The notes beneath the pieces were generated by a model, which was not told the origin of the DNA, made no database searches, and worked only from the letters and a program-made list of their open reading frames with translations. Made by a program: the position numbers and the translations under genes. 54,366 nt of DNA from Acidaminococcales bacterium. GTDB lineage: Bacteria > Bacillota > Negativicutes > Acidaminococcales > JAISLQ01. Positions 1-8,802 of the stretch are shown here, piece after piece; the stretch's first letter is position 1, and every line of letters starts with the position of its first letter. Location of the stretch: NCBI GenBank assembly GCA_031290885.1, contig JAISLQ010000065.1, forward strand, positions 1 through 54,366, read 5' to 3'.

Positions 1-75
1 AATAGTCATTTTTACAATTGCTTCTGCGCCGTGATTGTAAGAACCACCGTGACCATATAGCAAGAAATTCTTCAT
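1..75 (-). CDS. Polysaccharide pyruvyl transferase-like protein, N-terminal fragment
   Basis: An open frame starts at an ATG at 75 and runs off the left edge. A GGAG lies a few bases upstream. The 25 visible residues begin MKNFLLYGHGGSYNHGAEAI. The glycine-rich stretch with N-H-G-x-E-A-I resembles the N-terminal loop of the polysaccharide pyruvyl transferase family, which transfers pyruvate or related groups to surface sugars. It starts 16 bases after the stop of the radical SAM gene, so it continues the same glycan operon. Only the N terminus is visible, so the family call is tentative. Confidence 0.5.
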   Translation of the reverse strand, partial: MKNFLLYGHGGSYNHGAEAIVKMTI

Positions 76-91
76 CTTCTCCGCGCTATCC

Positions 92-964
92 TCAAATAAG
101 CTGTTCTGCCGGTTCGAATCGCTTAGACTTTCCCGAAAAACCATTGCAATACTCGCAAGCAGAAAGATACTCTGAAGATACCATTCTGATTATCTTATCC
201 TGGATTTCATTTATTGAGGACGATTCATCCATCGTATCTACAAAACTATCGGAATCTTTAGTAATGCGTCCAGCGAGCATTGTCGAATACGAACGGGCAC
301 AGCGATGCAGTAGCCCATTAGTCATCGCCAAGTACGGAATTAGCAACGCATTTTTAATGATTTTGTTTGGCATTGGTGTATACGTGCCGGTATGTTGTTT
401 TGGAGTTGTTGCTATTACACATTCGCGCAACAAAGCTTTAGTCTCGTTATGCGAATGTTTATGAGTATAATCACCTAAGTCTACCCAACCGCCCATATGG
501 GCGTTCGTTCCATGATAGATTCTGACCTTGTGATTTATCCCTTTTTCGTTTAATATTGCGTCAATTTTTTCAGCATTCGGAGAATGCTTTCCGTAGTTAT
601 CTATCATCACAAACATAGTGTCTTTATTTTTTTGCAGTATGTCAAGTACCGCATCTTTAGGAACTATTGTTCCATTTGTAATTATTTCCAATATATCAAA
701 CTGTTTCTTGTACTCCAATATAGCTTCGACTATTTCTGGCAAATCCGTCCTTAACATTGGTTCTCCGCCACCCAACGATAGTTTACGGATATATTTGACT
801 GTCTCGAAATATCGCTTTACACAGTGCTCAATGCTTTTGACGCTAAAATGCGGAGGTGGATTTTGATACGGCGATGCCGTACAACACAGTTTGCACTTTA
901 AATTACACCTTAAAGTCAGTATAATTGCGCTCGTGTCAATTACGATTCCAGAATATGTTCTCAT
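92..964 (-). CDS. Radical SAM/SPASM-type protein in glycan operon
   Basis: The protein has 290 residues. The start at 964 is chosen over the longer frame (to 1033) because AGGAGTG sits about nine bases upstream. The motif CNLKCKLC (CX3CX2C) binds the [4Fe-4S] cluster that cleaves S-adenosylmethionine, and GGGEPML fits the following GGE motif. Cysteines near the C terminus (RCARS and CEYC) suggest a SPASM or twitch-like auxiliary cluster domain. The substrate is unknown. The position among glycosyltransferase and nucleotide-sugar genes suggests modification of a sugar or a glycan-linked peptide. The gene is visibly more A+T-rich than the downstream block, which hints at separate acquisition. 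Confidence 0.85.
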   Translation of the reverse strand: MRTYSGIVIDTSAIILTLRCNLKCKLCCTASPYQNPPPHFSVKSIEHCVKRYFETVKYIRKLSLGGGEPMLRTDLPEIVEAILEYKKQFDILEIITNGTIVPKDAVLDILQKNKDTMFVMIDNYGKHSPNAEKIDAILNEKGINHKVRIYHGTNAHMGGWVDLGDYTHKHSHNETKALLRECVIATTPKQHTGTYTPMPNKIIKNALLIPYLAMTNGLLHRCARSYSTMLAGRITKDSDSFVDTMDESSSINEIQDKIIRMVSSEYLSACEYCNGFSGKSKRFEPAEQLI

Positions 965-1078
965 GTTATAATCACTCCTGCGTAAAGTATTAAGATATTG
1001 TGACATCAAAAAAAGCGTAATTTTACAGTACACGAGGACGAGTTGCTCGCACGACAGTACTTGGCCCGTACGGCTTTG

Positions 1079-1987
1079 TTACCCGGCATATTCCTTTAAC
1101 TGCTTTATTTCAAAATCCTGTATGTGCCCACATTCTAAAAAATCCCTGCGACATATCGCCAGTTCCCGCTGCAACCTCGCCGCAAACTGTTTGCAGTCCA
1201 CAAGCCCGAGCCGGTCAACCTTTTCCACCATGCTCAGCCAAAACGACCACTCAAAATATCTCCATGCGGACGCGCTGTCCGGGAACTTCCGGCACAGCCA
1301 ATCGGTGCGCTCGCGGTAGACCGCAAGATACTCGGAAAGCGTCGCGGCGTCAAGCAGGCTGTGATCGGTTGTCCACGCGGAGTTGTTGCCGGGATGTCGA
1401 TGAAAGGTATACTTAGGCAGGCCATGGAACGCGACCTTGTTGGCTTTGGCCAGCATTTTGGGCATGAGCTCAATATCGTCGTATTTGGCGCTATCCGAGA
1501 ACCGATTGCCATCAAACAGCTTGCGCCGCAACAGCTTTGTGGGGAACTGTACATTGAACCTCTTGCGCCAAAGAAGCTCAATAACGGCTTCTTCCGCAGA
1601 ATACACGCGCCTTTCGTCAAATTCTCTATCCACCGCCCCGCAAATAGCGATGTCCGCGTTGTTTTCCATCGCCAGATTGTGTAAAAACGCTAAGAAGTCC
1701 GGTTCACACCAGTCGTCATCATCGACGAAAGCGACCCATTCGCCAACTGCCGCGTCCAGCCCGGCGTTGCGGCCTATGCCGATGTTGCCGCGCTCGCGGT
1801 GAAGTACGCGGATGCGCGCGTCACGTTTGGCGTATTCGTCCGCAATAGCGCCGCTGCGGTCAGAGCTGCCGTTGTCCACGATGACAAACTCAAAGTCGCC
1901 AAACGTCTGCGCGAGGACGCTTTCGATGGCGCGGCTCACCAGCGTTTCGCGGTTGTAGGTCAGCATTATCACGGAAATGACAGTCAT
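1079..1987 (-). CDS. Family 2 glycosyltransferase
   Basis: The protein has 302 residues and a GT-A fold. It begins MTVISVIMLTYNRE, typical of family 2 enzymes, and has the nucleotide-binding loop VDNGSSD and the acidic metal-binding motif VDDDDW. The start at 1987 is preferred over 2056 because it places the family motif at the N terminus and lies 14 bases after the stop of the upstream gene. It should transfer a sugar from a nucleotide donor onto a growing surface polysaccharide at the cytoplasmic face of the membrane. Donor and acceptor cannot be read from sequence. Confidence 0.9.
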   Translation of the reverse strand: MTVISVIMLTYNRETLVSRAIESVLAQTFGDFEFVIVDNGSSDRSGAIADEYAKRDARIRVLHRERGNIGIGRNAGLDAAVGEWVAFVDDDDWCEPDFLAFLHNLAMENNADIAICGAVDREFDERRVYSAEEAVIELLWRKRFNVQFPTKLLRRKLFDGNRFSDSAKYDDIELMPKMLAKANKVAFHGLPKYTFHRHPGNNSAWTTDHSLLDAATLSEYLAVYRERTDWLCRKFPDSASAWRYFEWSFWLSMVEKVDRLGLVDCKQFAARLQRELAICRRDFLECGHIQDFEIKQLKEYAG

Positions 1988-2001
1988 AGCGCATATCACC
2001 A

Positions 2002-3108
2002 CTAAACTGCATACAGTATAGTATCCCAACAACCATATTTGTGCTGCCGCAGACAAAATTTATAATCGTCGCGTATCGAAAGTAGCGTTTGCGGAAGTTC
2101 GTAAACATCCTCAATTTTGTGATACGCGCAAATCGCGAGTTTCGGTTTCGCTTTTTTTATTATGTTCGCGGCGCCGATAAGCGCCTCTTTTTCCGCGCCC
2201 TCAATGTCCATTTTTATGAACGTCGGCAGCTGCGGCTTGTCCGCAAAAAAGGCATCAAGCGAGGTGACAGGTACGCGAACCTGGTCGGCGTCCGTAGCAA
2301 TCACGAATGACGAACCCGCCATATTTTCCGGATTTGGCGTGAACAAAAGCTCCGTTTCACGGCTCCACAATCCCTTTTGCGTGAGCGTAACGTGCTCGTA
2401 CTTGGCAAGATCTTGCGCCGCTTTGGCATAATTTTCCGGATCAGGTTCGAACGAGTATACGTGATACCCAGCAACATTGTTTCTTTTTATAAAATCTTCC
2501 GCTGTGTCCCCCGTATACGCGCCGCCATCGACAAACACCTCGTTAGTGCCGAGCGCAATAACTCCCTCTTCATAATAACAAGCTGATTTTGTGTTCGGCT
2601 TCAGCGGCCTATCTAACAAATACAAACGTATTTTGTCAAGCACAAGGGCTTTTGACGACTCGTCGGAGAAAAAGCTGTACGCCCAAGCATAGCCACTAAC
2701 GTACCGCACAAAACCTTTTACGGCCAAATAATTCCCAAACTCAATCGGGCAACCGATAATTCGTTCATCCGGGAAACCAAGCCCGGAGAGCGTATTCATG
2801 ATGTCATCTTTGTATGCCTGAGAGCACACCATAACCAGCGCATCGCTAAACTCGCGCCGAAGCCGGTCCGCGTCAATAACCGGAATGCCGTCTACGGCAT
2901 CGATAGCCCTTCGGTCACAAAACGCGGCTACGGCCAAGCCCAGTTCACGGCAAGCGTCCAAAAACGCAACGCCTAACTGACCAGCGCCGTACAACACTAA
3001 CGGGCGCAACCCGATGTTTGCCTTTATTTTCCTCAGCAACGAAGCGATCTTGCTGTTTGGTATTTCCGACTTTATTTCTTCAAACTTTTGCGCAAATATG
3101 TCCGACAT
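2002..3108 (-). CDS. FkbM family methyltransferase with N-terminal nucleotide-binding domain
   Basis: The protein has 368 residues from the ATG at 3108, four bases after the stop of the cytidylyltransferase gene. The N-terminal part has a Rossmann-like loop (VLYGAGQLG) followed by CDRR, as in sugar-associated nucleotide-binding domains. The C-terminal half has FkbM features: VFVDGGAYTGDT as SAM-binding motif I and KMDIEGAEKEAL. FkbM enzymes O-methylate sugars and polyketides, so a methylated glycan residue is likely here. The in-frame extension to 3228 overlaps the upstream gene and is not needed. Confidence 0.85.
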   Translation of the reverse strand: MSDIFAQKFEEIKSEIPNSKIASLLRKIKANIGLRPLVLYGAGQLGVAFLDACRELGLAVAAFCDRRAIDAVDGIPVIDADRLRREFSDALVMVCSQAYKDDIMNTLSGLGFPDERIIGCPIEFGNYLAVKGFVRYVSGYAWAYSFFSDESSKALVLDKIRLYLLDRPLKPNTKSACYYEEGVIALGTNEVFVDGGAYTGDTAEDFIKRNNVAGYHVYSFEPDPENYAKAAQDLAKYEHVTLTQKGLWSRETELLFTPNPENMAGSSFVIATDADQVRVPVTSLDAFFADKPQLPTFIKMDIEGAEKEALIGAANIIKKAKPKLAICAYHKIEDVYELPQTLLSIRDDYKFCLRQHKYGCWDTILYAV

Positions 3109-3112
3109 TGAT

Positions 3113-3895
3113 TTAATCCTCCCATACTTTCCATTGTGCCCGGCCATCCGCCCACATCGCTTCCAGCGCGCTTTTGTCCCTGGCCGTGTCCATGCAATGC
3201 CAGAAGCCGCCGTGCTTGTAGACGCCAAGCTTGCCGTCCGCCGAAAGCCGCTCCAGCGGGGCGCGTTCCAGAACCGCCGCGTCGCTGTCCAGATAATCGA
3301 AAATGCCCGGCTCCATTATCATAAAACCGGCGTTTATCCAGTTGCCGTTTTCTTTTGCTTTCTCGCGAAAGCCGGTAATCGTCCCATCGCGGTCGTTAAT
3401 GTCGAGTACGCCGAAGCGGCCGCCCGGTTGAATCGCCGAGAGCGTTACCGTCTTGCCGGACTTCTCGTGCGCGAAAATCAGCTTCGTCAGATCGACGTCG
3501 CTCACGCCGTCGCCATAGGTCACAAGGAACCGCCCGTCCCCGATGTATTTGCGGACGCGCCGTATGCGCCCGCCGGTTTGCGTTTTCAGGCCGGTATCCA
3601 CCACCGTCACGCGCCAAGGTTCGGCGACATTGTTATGCACTTTTATCGCCCCGCCGGCGGAAAAATCAAAAGTCACGTCGCTGCGATGAAGATAGTAGTC
3701 GGCAAAATATTCTTTTATAATATGCCCCTTGTAGCCGCAGCAAATTATAAAATCGTTCACGCCGAAGTGGGAGTAGTATTTTAAAATATGCCACAGAATC
3801 GGCGCGCCGCCAATCTCAATCATCGGCTTGGGGCGAAGGTGGGACTCTTCGCTTATGCGCGTACCGTACCCGCCGGCGAGGATAACAGCTTTCAT
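3113..3895 (-). CDS. rfbF: Glucose-1-phosphate cytidylyltransferase
   Basis: The protein has 260 residues, the usual length for RfbF. It makes CDP-glucose from CTP and glucose 1-phosphate, the entry point to CDP-linked 3,6-dideoxy and branched sugars. The N terminus MKAVILAGGYGTR is the nucleotidyltransferase signature, and RPKPMIEIGG matches the sugar-phosphate cytidylyltransferase pattern. AGGAATGG precedes the ATG. A CDP-glucose 4,6-dehydratase, the normal next enzyme, is not seen in the window and may lie left of base 1 or elsewhere. The gene sits between the LuxC-like and FkbM genes. Confidence 0.93.
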   Translation of the reverse strand: MKAVILAGGYGTRISEESHLRPKPMIEIGGAPILWHILKYYSHFGVNDFIICCGYKGHIIKEYFADYYLHRSDVTFDFSAGGAIKVHNNVAEPWRVTVVDTGLKTQTGGRIRRVRKYIGDGRFLVTYGDGVSDVDLTKLIFAHEKSGKTVTLSAIQPGGRFGVLDINDRDGTITGFREKAKENGNWINAGFMIMEPGIFDYLDSDAAVLERAPLERLSADGKLGVYKHGGFWHCMDTARDKSALEAMWADGRAQWKVWED

Positions 3896-3929
3896 TTTAT
3901 TACCATTCCTGTCCTGCGCAGATCAATAA

Positions 3930-5129
3930 TTAACATATCGCCACTACCCTTGAGAGTTCGCGTATCAAATCGCGGCCGTCCCAAACAAGCGAGAAATCCA
4001 TTGTCCTGCCGACCGGGACGATCCGGTCGACGCCGGGCGGCGCGTTTGCCAATATGAAATCGCGCAGCTTTGCCGCGTCAAGGCCTATATAGGAAAGCGT
4101 CTGGCATTTGCCGCCGCAGAGCGGGAGTATTTCGTCAAGCGCTTTCGCGTCGTATTCATAGAAATAGCCGCTGTTTTCCAAATTGTCCAATATGCTGCGG
4201 CCAAGCTTTTTCACAGCGACCCGCATAAGTTTGCAATCGTCCGCTTTGGCCAGTTTGCAAGCCGAATTGGCCGCAAACCGGTAAAACGTTGACAGTTTGT
4301 TTACCGTCTGCGCCGGCTTTAGTTCATAGCCTTCGAGTTGATCGGACAAAGACGCCCAAAATATTTCCCTGGCCTTTTCGATTTCCCCGCCGAGCCAGAT
4401 AACGGCGCGCGGCGAAGTGCAGGCGTTCTGGTCGGTCAAATAGGTGTCGTTGTAAAAATCCCGCGCTGCTTTTGCTTTGTCGTAATCGGCCAAGTACTTG
4501 TCAGAGTTTATGAGACAGATTGAGTAGCGGTCGGAGAAGGTTATCTCGTTCGCCCGCGGCGGCAGGGGCGACTGGCGGATTTGCGCCACGGTCGCATCGC
4601 CGCCCCAGATGATGCGGGAATTGCAAAGCGCGCTTAAAGCGTCCGTGGTTTTTTTGTCGCGGGCGTATTTGACAAGGCACAGACGGGCGGCGATGTCCGT
4701 GAATTCGCCGCTGTAGAGCAGCTTCGTTATCGCCTCGCACAGCGGCGCTATCTGTTCAAAGTCTTTGGACGGCAGCCGCACGACATTTGCGTTGCCGGCC
4801 AGCATGCCGACCGCCATCGAGTACGCGAAGTTCAGCGGCACATTGGACGGAGCGATGTGGAACGCAACGCCTCTGCCCAATCTGTCGCTGTCGTCATACT
4901 GTTTCCGCAGCAACAAAAGGTTGGCTTTGCGGCACCAGAACGCGAATGTTACCGCGTCGGGAAACCGCCTCGCTTTCGCGGACTTTAATATTTCGCCGGA
5001 CAGCGCGCGCAAAAACGCGGTAACCCTCCCGTCGAATATCCGCATTGCCGGTTGCTTTTGCATATTGGCAAGAACATCCTCGCTGCCGGCTATATAATCA
5101 ACCTGTTCAAAAACTTGCCGCATATGCAT
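3930..5129 (-). CDS. LuxC-like acyl-CoA/acyl-protein reductase
   Basis: The protein has 399 residues and resembles the LuxC fatty-acid reductase family, an aldehyde dehydrogenase-like fold that reduces an activated acyl group to an aldehyde with NADPH. DQNACTSPR carries the expected catalytic cysteine. HIAPSNVPLNFAYSMAVGML and the GNANVVRLPS region match the LuxC cofactor-binding core. The start overlaps the end of the luxE-like gene by 23 bases and has a GAGG Shine-Dalgarno sequence. No luciferase (luxAB) is present, so the aldehyde probably serves sugar or lipid modification in the glycan pathway, not light emission. The acyl substrate is unknown. Confidence 0.85.
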   Translation of the reverse strand: MHMRQVFEQVDYIAGSEDVLANMQKQPAMRIFDGRVTAFLRALSGEILKSAKARRFPDAVTFAFWCRKANLLLLRKQYDDSDRLGRGVAFHIAPSNVPLNFAYSMAVGMLAGNANVVRLPSKDFEQIAPLCEAITKLLYSGEFTDIAARLCLVKYARDKKTTDALSALCNSRIIWGGDATVAQIRQSPLPPRANEITFSDRYSICLINSDKYLADYDKAKAARDFYNDTYLTDQNACTSPRAVIWLGGEIEKAREIFWASLSDQLEGYELKPAQTVNKLSTFYRFAANSACKLAKADDCKLMRVAVKKLGRSILDNLENSGYFYEYDAKALDEILPLCGGKCQTLSYIGLDAAKLRDFILANAPPGVDRIVPVGRTMDFSLVWDGRDLIRELSRVVAIC

Positions 5130-6192
5130 CGCTGCATCCTCTTATCTCCGCGTCTTTCAGCCTGCCGAGCACTTTAAAATATTTGCCTTTGCGTCCGCAC
5201 GGGCAGTCGTCCTCGCCAAGGATTACGCCTTCGTCTTCCGTTAAGAGGACGTGTCCGCAATATGATTTCGGCAACGCCGACACTACCTCAATAATGCCCG
5301 CCTCGCCGTAATCGCAGACGGACAGATCCGCCCGGCGCGTAATTACGTCCGAGAATACGCTCGCATGCAAATGCCCCTTCTCACATTCCATATACACGCA
5401 GCCCGTCTGCTCCACCATGCCGTAATAATTGTGGACATGGTCTATGCCGCACACGGCTTTGAGTTCCGACTTGAATACGCCGGGGCTTACGCTCTGGCCG
5501 GCGAGTTTTTTCCACCCGCCGCCGTGAATAAGCACGCCGCCTGACAAGTCCGCCATGCCCGAAAGATTTTTCAGTTTTGCGCAGAAGTGTTGCCATACCA
5601 TAAAAGTAAAGCCAAACAGCAGGATGCGTTTTCCGCTGTGTTTTGCCAAAAAAGCGGCCAGGGCTTTTACGTCAAGGTTCATATCGTCGTCCAGCGCGTA
5701 TATCTTATCGTTCCCGAATATGGAAAAGCCCAATATTGCCGCGCCGCGGGCGGAAAACATCCGCCGGTCCCTAACGGACGACGGGCAGTCGATTATGATC
5801 ATCGGCAGCCTTGCCGTACCTAAAAACGACGCCACTATCCTGACGAGCGCCTTTTGCTGCTGTCCGGCCGTCGCGCGGTCGAGAAAAATCCTAGAAGTCG
5901 CCTGGCCTGTAGTGCCGGAGGACGTCATAGTTTTAAATATTTCCGCATCGCTGACGCTTTTCAGCGTCAGTTCCTTGAACAGACGGACGGGCAAGAACGG
6001 CAAATCGCGGCAGCCACCAGTAGCGCCGCGAGGGTCAAAGCCCAGCGCGTCAAGCATGGAGCGGTACTCGCGGCAGTTGTCGTAGTGAAACGCCGTCAGG
6101 TCCAAAAGCGCGCGCGCCAATATTCGCTCTTTGTCCGTTTTCAAAAGCGAAAACGGCTCTACATTCATCAGCTCGTCAATCATGTCAATCAT
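5107..6192 (-). CDS. LuxE-like acyl-protein synthetase
   Basis: The protein has 361 residues from the ATG at 6192 (a second in-frame ATG lies at 6183). It belongs to the LuxE/acyl-protein synthetase group of ANL-type adenylating enzymes. TSSGTTGQATS is the phosphate-binding loop, and YYGMVEQTG matches the adenylate-forming core. A cysteine-rich stretch (CPCGRKGKYF) near the C terminus is typical of the wider family. In bioluminescence LuxE activates a fatty acid and passes it to LuxC, and the neighbouring LuxC-like gene supports a matching pair. The start overlaps the AMP-ligase stop, so translational coupling is likely. Confidence 0.85.
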   Translation of the reverse strand: MIDMIDELMNVEPFSLLKTDKERILARALLDLTAFHYDNCREYRSMLDALGFDPRGATGGCRDLPFLPVRLFKELTLKSVSDAEIFKTMTSSGTTGQATSRIFLDRATAGQQQKALVRIVASFLGTARLPMIIIDCPSSVRDRRMFSARGAAILGFSIFGNDKIYALDDDMNLDVKALAAFLAKHSGKRILLFGFTFMVWQHFCAKLKNLSGMADLSGGVLIHGGGWKKLAGQSVSPGVFKSELKAVCGIDHVHNYYGMVEQTGCVYMECEKGHLHASVFSDVITRRADLSVCDYGEAGIIEVVSALPKSYCGHVLLTEDEGVILGEDDCPCGRKGKYFKVLGRLKDAEIRGCSDAYAASF

Positions 6193-7585
6193 CCAATGCC
6201 GAATACAAAGTTTTCCCCGAGTCGTTTTTCGGGATGGCACCAATAACCTTGACTTCAAACGCGGAAAAGTGCAGCCCGGTTTTCTCCGCTATGAATTTCC
6301 GTAAGTACCGGACAAGCGCGGCATCGGTCACATACACTTTCATTTTGTCGTCTACGCCGGCGCAGGCGCACTCGCAACCGCACGCCGTCTTGACGAGACG
6401 TTCAGCCTCGTCAAGGTTGATCCTGTTGCCGAATATTTTCAGAAACCTTTTTTTGCGTCCGACAATATAATAGTACCCGTCGCCGTCGCGTTTTGCCATG
6501 TCGCCGGTAACAAGGACGCCGCCGCGCTCGTCGCCTTTTTGTAAATCATCGCCGCGTTCCGCGTAGCCGAGCGTTACGTTGGCGCCTTTGTACACAAGTT
6601 CTCCGACAGTTTCGCTTGCGGCGATTTCCTTGCCGTCCGCGTCAATCAGGCTGAACTCGCCGCCCGGTATGGCTATTCCCATGCTGCCGTACTTTTCAAG
6701 CGATTTCTCGTAAGGCAGGTATGACATTCGCGCGGTCGCCTCGGCCGATCCGTACATAACGACAAACCGGCGCCCCGTGTCCTTCGCGTACTCCGCAAAC
6801 TTTTTGTGAAGTTCCGGCGAGAGCTTTCCGCCCGCCTGCGTCATTGTCCGCAAAGAGGGCAGCTCCATGCGGAAGAAACGCAATCTGTCAAGCATTTCAA
6901 AAGTATACGGCACCCCGCCGAACGAAGTCGCTTCGTAATCTTTGAACTGCTGCCAGAACTCTTTCCCGATAAGCGTCTTTTGCGTCAGGATTATGGACGC
7001 GCCGGCCCAAAGATGCGAATTGATTATTGACAGCCCGTATGTGTAACTCATCGGGAGCGTAGTAATCGGGCGCTCCGCTTCGTCAAGTTCCAAGTACCGC
7101 ACAATTGACGCAGTGTTCGCCCGGATGTTATTGTAGCTTTGCCGCACAAATTTCGGGCTGCCGGTTGAGCCGGAGGTCGTCAGCAGCAAGGCCAGATCGT
7201 CGTTTAACGCGAAAGCGCGGGCATGACGGGTTTTTAGCAGGGAGTAGCCCCAAGCCGCATAAACGTTCCCGCAATCGCCGAACCTATCCGCCATATCCGA
7301 AGGAAGCCACAAATAATCGGGCCTATAGTTTTCGAGCAAAGCGTCAAGCATTTCGCGGTCAATATCGGCGTTCAGCAGGAGCGGGACGATGCCGTGGTTT
7401 ATGAACGACGCGTAGCCAAGCGCCGAGCCTTTCTCGTTCCGGCACAGTACGAACGCGAGACAGCGGCCGCCGGCCGCCGCCGCCAGCTGCTCCCCCTCGC
7501 GCGCCAGCTCGGCATAATTAGTTTTGCCGCCGTCCTCGGCAATGAACGCGGTATTTTCCGCAAAGTCCTCAAATTTCCACATCAT
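6185..7585 (-). CDS. AMP-dependent acyl ligase (ANL superfamily)
   Basis: The protein has 466 residues. LLTTSGSTGSPKFVRQS is the ATP-binding P-loop, YGSAEATARM is the A5 motif, and VTGDMAKRDGDGYYYIVGRKKRFLK is the A7/A8 region. The C-terminal KNDSGKTLY carries the conserved lysine. Such enzymes adenylate a carboxylate and load it onto CoA or an acyl carrier protein. The acyl carrier gene directly upstream, which it overlaps by 17 bases, suggests it charges that carrier. With LuxE and LuxC downstream this forms an acid-activation and reduction module. Confidence 0.9.
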   Translation of the reverse strand: MMWKFEDFAENTAFIAEDGGKTNYAELAREGEQLAAAAGGRCLAFVLCRNEKGSALGYASFINHGIVPLLLNADIDREMLDALLENYRPDYLWLPSDMADRFGDCGNVYAAWGYSLLKTRHARAFALNDDLALLLTTSGSTGSPKFVRQSYNNIRANTASIVRYLELDEAERPITTLPMSYTYGLSIINSHLWAGASIILTQKTLIGKEFWQQFKDYEATSFGGVPYTFEMLDRLRFFRMELPSLRTMTQAGGKLSPELHKKFAEYAKDTGRRFVVMYGSAEATARMSYLPYEKSLEKYGSMGIAIPGGEFSLIDADGKEIAASETVGELVYKGANVTLGYAERGDDLQKGDERGGVLVTGDMAKRDGDGYYYIVGRKKRFLKIFGNRINLDEAERLVKTACGCECACAGVDDKMKVYVTDAALVRYLRKFIAEKTGLHFSAFEVKVIGAIPKNDSGKTLYSALDD

Positions 7586-7805
7586 ACTTTTTCAGGATCT
7601 CCTTGCCTTTTTCAAACGAACCGAAATCAATAATGTCCTCCGTGTCAAGCATTATATCGAACGCCGCTTCCAGCGCGGCCATAAGGGTCATGTGCCCCAC
7701 GCTGTCCCAGTTCGCGACTTCCTGGTACTTTGCCGTCTTTGCCTCGCCCTCGCTGATGCCGAAAGATTCGGCAAAGGCTCGGCTGTATTTTTCGAGATTT
7801 GTCAT
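7569..7805 (-). CDS. Acyl carrier protein
   Basis: The protein has 78 residues, standard carrier-protein size. WDSVGHM contains the serine that receives the 4'-phosphopantetheine arm, in the usual D-S-x-x-x-M context. An acidic helix (LDTEDIIDFGSF) follows, as expected for partner recognition. AGGGATC lies upstream of the ATG. It is a dedicated carrier for the glycan operon and not a lone housekeeping AcpP, because it is embedded between transketolase and AMP-ligase genes. The carried acyl group is unknown. Confidence 0.92.
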   Translation of the reverse strand: MTNLEKYSRAFAESFGISEGEAKTAKYQEVANWDSVGHMTLMAALEAAFDIMLDTEDIIDFGSFEKGKEILKKYDVEI

Positions 7806-7836
7806 TTTGATCCCTCTCCCTGAAGATTTCCGAATT

Positions 7837-8802
7837 TTATTGTTTGTATTCTTCTAATATGCTTTGCGCTAATTGAGCCGGCAACAGCCCGGCTTTATCC
7901 AGCATATAACTGTATCCGCCCGCGTGCGGGTAACCGTCGGCAATGCCGATTATCCGCTGCGGCGGCTTGCGCTTTACTCTTGCGAGGTATTCGGCGACCG
8001 CTCCGCCCAACCCGCCGGCTACGCGGTGTTCTTCAACCGTTACAATCAGCCCCGCGTCAAGGGAAGCGTCAATCGCGTCCGCATCAAGCGGCTTGATTGT
8101 GTGCATATTTATCACGGAGCAGGAAACATCATGGGTTTCGAGTATTTTAGCCGCCTCAAGCGCGTAATGGACCATGCTCCCTGCCGCCAGCAGCGCAATG
8201 TTTCGCCCTTCTTGCAACTTTACGGCCTTTCCTATCCTAAACTCATAGTCGCCTTTATAAACGATGGGATTATTGGCCGCGCCCGTAAGCCGCAAATAAA
8301 CAGGCTCGTCTAAAGTTGAAATTGTCTCGACTGCCTTGACTGTTTCGAGCGCGTCCGCCGGGGAAACTATGTTTATATTTGAAATCGGGCGCAATGCCCC
8401 GACATCTTCCAATCCGTAGTGCGTATATCCTAAAACACCCATGCCGAAGCCCGCGCCAAAACCGACAAGTTTTACCGGCGAACGCATATAGCCCATAAAG
8501 TGCTTGGCGAACTCATTTGCCCGCAGCGCGGCAAAGTTGGCAAAGGTCGCGGCAAAAACATTGTACCCGGCATCAGCTAACCCTGCGGCAATCCCGACCA
8601 TGTTTTGTTCGGCTATGCCGACGTTGGCAAACCTGCCGGGGTAATTTTTCGCGAACCGGCCAAGCCCCGCGCTATTTTGCACATCCGCCGCCAAAGCGAA
8701 TATTTTGTCATTGCCTGCCGCCAATTTATCAAGCGTCGCGCCGAATGCGCCACGCTGCCCGAGCATTGAAAGCGTCCGGATTTCGGATGGTTTATATTCC
8801 AA
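7837..8802 (-). CDS. Transketolase-like protein, C-terminal subunit
   Basis: The protein has 321 residues and covers the pyrimidine-binding and C-terminal domains of transketolase. ANVGIAEQNMVGIAAGLA holds the glutamate that activates thiamine diphosphate. The start is TTG at 8802 with AAGGAGG nine bases upstream; it overlaps the N-subunit gene by 11 bases, so both subunits should be made together. Split transketolases in polysaccharide clusters are thought to transfer two-carbon ketol units to unusual acceptors. The nearby LuxC aldehyde producer would offer such an acceptor, but that is inference. Confidence 0.92.
   Translation of the reverse strand: MEYKPSEIRTLSMLGQRGAFGATLDKLAAGNDKIFALAADVQNSAGLGRFAKNYPGRFANVGIAEQNMVGIAAGLADAGYNVFAATFANFAALRANEFAKHFMGYMRSPVKLVGFGAGFGMGVLGYTHYGLEDVGALRPISNINIVSPADALETVKAVETISTLDEPVYLRLTGAANNPIVYKGDYEFRIGKAVKLQEGRNIALLAAGSMVHYALEAAKILETHDVSCSVINMHTIKPLDADAIDASLDAGLIVTVEEHRVAGGLGGAVAEYLARVKRKPPQRIIGIADGYPHAGGYSYMLDKAGLLPAQLAQSILEEYKQ

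Noticed and set aside
3930-6192. Bioluminescence operon
   Set aside because: LuxC-like and LuxE-like genes are present, but luxA, luxB and luxD are absent and the context is glycan synthesis.
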